A stretch of 8,683 bases of DNA from NCBI GenBank assembly GCA_025936955.1, contig JAICSL010000048.1:1-8683 (forward strand), written 5' to 3'. A program made the position numbers and the translations under genes. How positions within the stretch are numbered: position 1 is the stretch's first letter; every line of letters starts with the position of its first letter. The DNA is from Nitrososphaeraceae archaeon. GTDB taxonomy: Archaea; Thermoproteota; Nitrososphaeria; Nitrososphaerales; Nitrososphaeraceae. The notes below the pieces were generated by a model. That model was not told where the DNA came from. It was given only the letters and a program-made list of their open reading frames with translations, and did no database searches. Shown piece after piece: positions 6,281 to 8,683 of the stretch.

Positions 6281-6859
6281 TTAGGAACCGTCGCCGCCGT
6301 CGGCGCCGTCACCTGCGAAACCGAAGCCGCAGTTGCTGCCGACACATGCTACTGTTCCGCCACCGCCGCCACCGCCGCCACCGCCACTCTGGCCGCCACC
6401 GCCGCCACCGCCGCCACCGCCACCGGCGCCTGATGAACTTTGGTGATCTGGAGTAGTGGAACCATGTGTACTAGCATCGCCATTACCGCCACTGCCGCCG
6501 TCGCCCCCATCTCTATTGTTGGTGCCACTTCCACCGGCGCCACCGTGACCGCCATTACCGCCATTAACTCCGGTACCAATACTACTGGTCGCTGCCGATG
6601 CACTGCCGCCGCCACCGCCGCCACCGCCGCCACCTGCGTTGCCACCGCCGCCACCGCCGCCACCGCCGCCACCGCCGGCGCCCGATGCACCTGTGTTCGC
6701 GCTTGTTTTCGCATTGCCACCTTTACCACCATTTCCACCTCTGGCATAAGCCATCTGATCGGGTAGTATAGCAACTGTTATTGTCATAACAATTGCTGCG
6801 CCCATAAGGGCCACTAACATGATATATCCCTTCTTTGGGATAGATGCGTTATTATTCAT
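6281..6859 (-). CDS. Exported poly-glycine / GGxGG-repeat protein
   Basis: A 192-residue protein of unknown function. Residues 1-39 form an export signal: Lys9-Lys10, a hydrophobic core (about 12-32), and an AYA cleavage motif at 37-39. The mature chain is mostly glycine: runs of about 12, 10, 11 and 10 Gly (62-73, 76-85, 146-156, 159-168) alternate with Asn/Asp/His-bearing GGNGG, GGHGG and GGDGG units (98-128). A short tail follows with two Cys (172 and 177) that could form a disulphide, and the acidic GDGADGGDGS end. Gly codons alternate GGC and GGT, giving a GC-rich island in AT-rich DNA. Such chains resemble PGRS-type and other poly-glycine-II-forming proteins; a cell-surface or extracellular-matrix role is inferred only. 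The ATG is fixed by a TATA box 25-26 nt upstream and the absence of any Shine-Dalgarno, so the mRNA is probably leaderless. Long frames on both strands inside this stretch are artefacts of the GC-rich repeat. Confidence 0.8.
   Translation of the reverse strand: MNNNASIPKKGYIMLVALMGAAIVMTITVAILPDQMAYARGGNGGKGGNAKTSANTGASGAGGGGGGGGGGGGNAGGGGGGGGGGSASAATSSIGTGVNGGNGGHGGAGGSGTNNRDGGDGGSGGNGDASTHGSTTPDHQSSSGAGGGGGGGGGGGQSGGGGGGGGGGTVACVGSNCGFGFAGDGADGGDGS
6361..6424 (-). repeat. GGCGGTGGC nonamer arrays, C-terminal block
   Basis: Two blocks of nine-base units (seen as GCCACCGCC on the + strand) encode the 11-Gly and 10-Gly runs, broken by a Gln-Ser pair. The start of the second block extends slightly to about 6357. 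Confidence 0.7.
6605..6676 (-). repeat. GGCGGTGGC nonamer arrays, N-terminal block
   Basis: Positions 6641-6676 are four perfect GGCGGTGGC units (minus strand) encoding 12 Gly; 6605-6634 hold the neighbouring array for 10 Gly, the two separated by Asn-Ala codons. Perfect tandem units in a coding region are prone to slippage and to assembly collapse. Confidence 0.8.
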
Positions 6860-6880
6860 TAGAAGGTTATAAGTAAACTA

Positions 6881-6888
6881 GTATAAAA
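6881..6888 (-). promoter_or_regulatory. TATA box of the poly-glycine protein gene
   Basis: The minus strand reads CTCC-TTTTATAC, with the TATA core centred 25-26 nt upstream of the ATG at 6859. The predicted transcription start coincides with the start codon. This is the clearest promoter in the window. Confidence 0.65.
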
Positions 6889-6921
6889 GGAGTACGGTTT
6901 TTTCTGTCTGATTGTTCCAAA

Positions 6922-6968
6922 GTCTAGACGATCAATAAAAACTCTACAGATACATCTGACTATCAGAT
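6922..6968. promoter_or_regulatory. Two palindromes upstream of the poly-Gly promoter
   Basis: GTCTAGAC (6922-6929) is a perfect 8-bp palindrome about 35-40 bp upstream of the TATA box. ATCTGA-CTA-TCAGAT (6954-6968) is a perfect 6-bp inverted repeat with a 3-bp centre, 66-80 bp upstream. Both are placed where a dimeric regulator could act; the protein is unknown. Confidence 0.3.
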
Positions 6969-7328
6969 ATATTACATTCCAATGAAAGCTACCATTTATC
7001 TAATTTTTTTAAATAAATAGAAAAAAGGAATGTTGTTTTAGTCATCATTCAAAACACTGATACTCTGGTTTAGTATTGTAATAATCTCAAGAAACTATTC
7101 TGCAAATCTATGACTTGAGTATTGTAACACAGTTGCATAGTAATAGTACTTTTTAGGATGTGAAAACAATCTGTTTTTGAATAATTAAATTACTTATCTA
7201 TCACAAATCATGTTGATTCTCTACACGGAAACATTCTCATTTGTGATTTATCTTGGAAAATTTCATTCCATAGGAAGAACCATGGATAACTTTTTTCAGG
7301 CTAATTCGATAATAAATGCCATTCATGG

Positions 7329-8330
7329 TTATGTATTGTCAGAAGGAGAGGTCGCCTGCTTTGATTGTGCTGAATTCGCTGTAGCTGATGTTCCTGCTCC
7401 TGATTTGGCTGCATTTTTTATGTTATCTAAATAACCAATAGTCATTGCCAAGTTTCCATACCCCATCGCATTCAGAGTCTCTGAAGGCACCATAATTATC
7501 GTATTCCCCTGAATCTTCATTGACTCGTAAAGCATATTCGATTGTCTTAACGCATATGCCATTGGATTATTTGCATAAACTTTGGATGCATCCAAGAATC
7601 TTTGAGCAACCTGAATTTCGGATTCCCCATATGTTATTCTAGCGCTTTTTTCACGTTCTGCTTGTGCCTGCATTGACATAGCAGCTTCCAATTCTTGGGG
7701 AATAATTACTTGTCTGATCTCTACCCCCGTCACCTCTATACCCCAGTTGCCAGCTTCTTGCAAAATAACAGATTTAACATGTTGGTTAATCTCTTCTCTC
7801 TTCGATAGCACATCCTGGAATAAGGAAGAACCTATATTGTTGCGCAGTGTTGTTTGTGAAACTTGTTGAATCATTTCGTTAAAGTTCTCTACATTTAAAA
7901 GAGCATCTTTAGCTCTTGTATCAATTATTTTGTATCTCAGAATCGCATCAATAGTAACTGGAACATTATCTTTTGTAAGCATCCTTTCTGCCTTAAATTC
8001 CCTTACTTTTTCTCGTATATCTACAACCAATACATTATCTGCAAAAGGTATCCTAGCCTGAACTCCTGGACCAATTTGTCTTTGATATCTACCTAGCCGA
8101 AGAATCACTGCTCTCTCATACTGTCTTACAATTACTAAAAAAGAAGATATTATGATAATTGCACCAATTGCTACCAGGATGTATGCTGGCATTTCGCTGT
8201 TCACTACTTGTCTGATCCCAATACCTATAAGCAGAATGAAGATTCCCAAAATAATATGGTTTCCAGAACCTTTCCTAGTAACGGCCAGCTCTGCAAAATT
8301 GGACATTATTGTTGATGATCGGTATGCCAT
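7329..8330 (-). CDS. Stomatin/slipin-type SPFH (band 7) membrane protein
   Basis: A 333-residue membrane protein. Two hydrophobic segments (about 26-39 and 49-68) form a hairpin anchor, followed by the SPFH domain (about 69-210): YERAVILRLGRYQRQIGPGV (71-90), a DIREKVREFKAERMLTKDNV region (104-123) and the strand WGIEVTGVEIRQVIIP (196-211). The hallmark IPQELEAAMSMQAQAEREK (210-228) then begins the coiled-coil region, and the C-terminus (from about 308) is a disordered Ala/Ser/Thr-rich tail. Stomatins assemble into oligomeric rings at membranes and organise membrane microdomains or regulate proteases and channels. Archaeal stomatins are often paired with an NfeD-type membrane protease; no such gene is seen in this window. 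The ATG at 8330 is 25-26 nt from a TATA box, which favours it over the later Met9. It is a separate transcription unit from the poly-Gly gene. Confidence 0.9.
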   Translation of the reverse strand: MAYRSSTIMSNFAELAVTRKGSGNHIILGIFILLIGIGIRQVVNSEMPAYILVAIGAIIIISSFLVIVRQYERAVILRLGRYQRQIGPGVQARIPFADNVLVVDIREKVREFKAERMLTKDNVPVTIDAILRYKIIDTRAKDALLNVENFNEMIQQVSQTTLRNNIGSSLFQDVLSKREEINQHVKSVILQEAGNWGIEVTGVEIRQVIIPQELEAAMSMQAQAEREKSARITYGESEIQVAQRFLDASKVYANNPMAYALRQSNMLYESMKIQGNTIIMVPSETLNAMGYGNLAMTIGYLDNIKNAAKSGAGTSATANSAQSKQATSPSDNT

Positions 8331-8350
8331 TGTTTTCTATACTCTTAGTA

Positions 8351-8360
8351 CATAAATAAC
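8351..8360 (-). promoter_or_regulatory. TATA box of the SPFH gene
   Basis: The minus strand reads GTTATTTATG, centred 25-26 nt upstream of the ATG at 8330, again consistent with a leaderless transcript and with the chosen start. Confidence 0.5.
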
Positions 8361-8487
8361 TTAATGGTATTTTTATTCTCTGAATAGCAATCCAAACTCA
8401 GCCTACCTGAACAATACAATGATGTAATTATTTAAATACTTAACTAATCATCCAAGATGCCCTCATAATTAAATGTGATAAGTTTTA

Positions 8488-8518
8488 TTCTCATAATACA
8501 ATGCGATGAGAAATTTTT
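8488..8518 (+). terminator. Orphan hairpin plus T-run
   Basis: TTCTCAT (8488-8494) and ATGAGAA (8506-8512) form a perfect 7-bp stem with an 11-nt loop, followed by T5 at 8514-8518 on the + strand. There is no coding gene upstream on that strand; a TATA-like box at 8428-8438 could start a roughly 60-nt transcript ending here. Confidence 0.25.
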
Positions 8519-8633
8519 ATGGCTCACTTTTAGATTCGATACGCGTCATCAATTCAAAAATGTTTGATATCTATTAAAGATATTCTGAGTAAATGACTAA
8601 AAAGCTTTCATTTTTCAAATAACCAGTTATCAT

Positions 8634-8657
8634 GATTTCATAATTGAAAATGAAATC
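8634..8657. repeat. 8-bp inverted repeat
   Basis: GATTTCAT and ATGAAATC pair perfectly around an 8-nt loop near the window edge. No T-run follows. Possibly the end or operator of a gene beyond the window; cut-off context prevents a call. Confidence 0.5.
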
Positions 8658-8683
8658 TCGACAAAAATAATCAAAATACCATA

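Larger units (their letters stand above)
6860..7328. other. 469-bp gap between SPFH and poly-Gly genes
   Basis: No gene. It holds the poly-Gly promoter at 6881-6888, the palindromes at 6922-6929 and 6954-6968, a T7/A6 pair at 7004-7026 that could form a weak hairpin on either strand, and near 7072-7127 a 10-bp direct repeat AGTATTGTAA (7072-7081 and 7118-7127) with a nearby 6-bp inverted repeat CTCAAG/CTTGAG (7086-7119). A plus-strand frame at 7210-7434 runs antisense into the SPFH gene and is a shadow. Confidence 0.6.
8331..8683. other. 353-bp upstream region of the SPFH gene, no gene
   Basis: AT-rich. It holds the SPFH TATA box, a plus-strand TATA-like TTATTTAAATA (8428-8438) followed by an inverted repeat with a T-run at 8488-8518, a 6-bp hairpin at 8567-8583 and an 8-bp inverted repeat at 8634-8657. 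Reading frames from ATG are under about 25 codons. Confidence 0.55.

Noticed and set aside
6361..6676. Repeat array resembling a CRISPR at first glance
   Set aside because: Units are contiguous nonamers without unique spacers and encode glycine runs.
6248..6766. Two plus-strand Ala/Thr-rich frames opposite the poly-Gly gene
   Set aside because: Antisense readings of GGC/GGT repeats lack stops by composition; no promoter or family similarity.
6349..6774. Long Ala/Val-rich minus-strand frame inside the poly-Gly gene
   Set aside because: It is the same GC-rich repeat read one frame over; the true frame has the signal peptide, cleavage motif and matching promoter.
7210..7434. 74-codon plus-strand frame overlapping the SPFH 3' end
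   Set aside because: About half is antisense to the SPFH gene, which has clear domain support; no TATA box or family match.
1..8683. Search for mobile elements, tRNA attachment sites or a defence island
   Set aside because: No transposase, integrase, tRNA, flanking duplication or recognisable defence gene was seen; the genes look like ordinary separate chromosomal units.

Overview
The window looks like chromosomal DNA of an AT-rich archaeon, most likely an ammonia-oxidising thaumarchaeon (class Nitrososphaeria, Nitrososphaera/Nitrosocosmicus type). This is inferred from gene content and gene style: a PPOX-fold F420-type flavin/deazaflavin protein, an exported blue-copper protein, a soluble class III nucleotidyl cyclase, a stomatin-type SPFH protein, no Shine-Dalgarno sequences, and TATA-like boxes about 25-27 nt upstream of several ATG codons (leaderless transcripts). 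No rRNA, tRNA, CRISPR array, transposase or phage gene was seen.

Layout: 1-315 is non-coding; 316-801 (+) is a PPOX-class oxidoreductase; 802-1532 is a gap holding one doubtful small ORF with inverted repeats; 1533-2180 (-) is a secreted cupredoxin; 2181-2788 is a divergent promoter region with a helically phased direct repeat; 2789-3859 (+) is a class III cyclase with a putative N-terminal helix-turn-helix; 3860-4543 is a convergent gap with a poly-T terminator; 4544-5371 (-) is an alpha/beta hydrolase of the haloperoxidase/perhydrolase type; 5372-6280 is a long AT-rich gap; 6281-6859 (-) is an exported poly-glycine protein in a GC-rich island; 6860-7328 is a gap with palindromes; 7329-8330 (-) is a two-TM stomatin/slipin-type SPFH protein; 8331-8683 is non-coding.

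The six confident genes cover about 53 % of the window. They appear to be separate transcription units: spacings are 470-910 bp or orientations are opposed, and most have their own TATA box or poly-T end. No operon or defence-type system can be assembled from them. Three products act at or outside the membrane (cupredoxin, poly-Gly protein, SPFH protein) and three are cytoplasmic (PPOX protein, cyclase, hydrolase). The points most worth a second look are the HTH-cyclase fusion with a Lys where the transition-state Arg is expected, the paired operator-like repeats in front of it, and the exported poly-glycine protein with palindromes upstream of its promoter.
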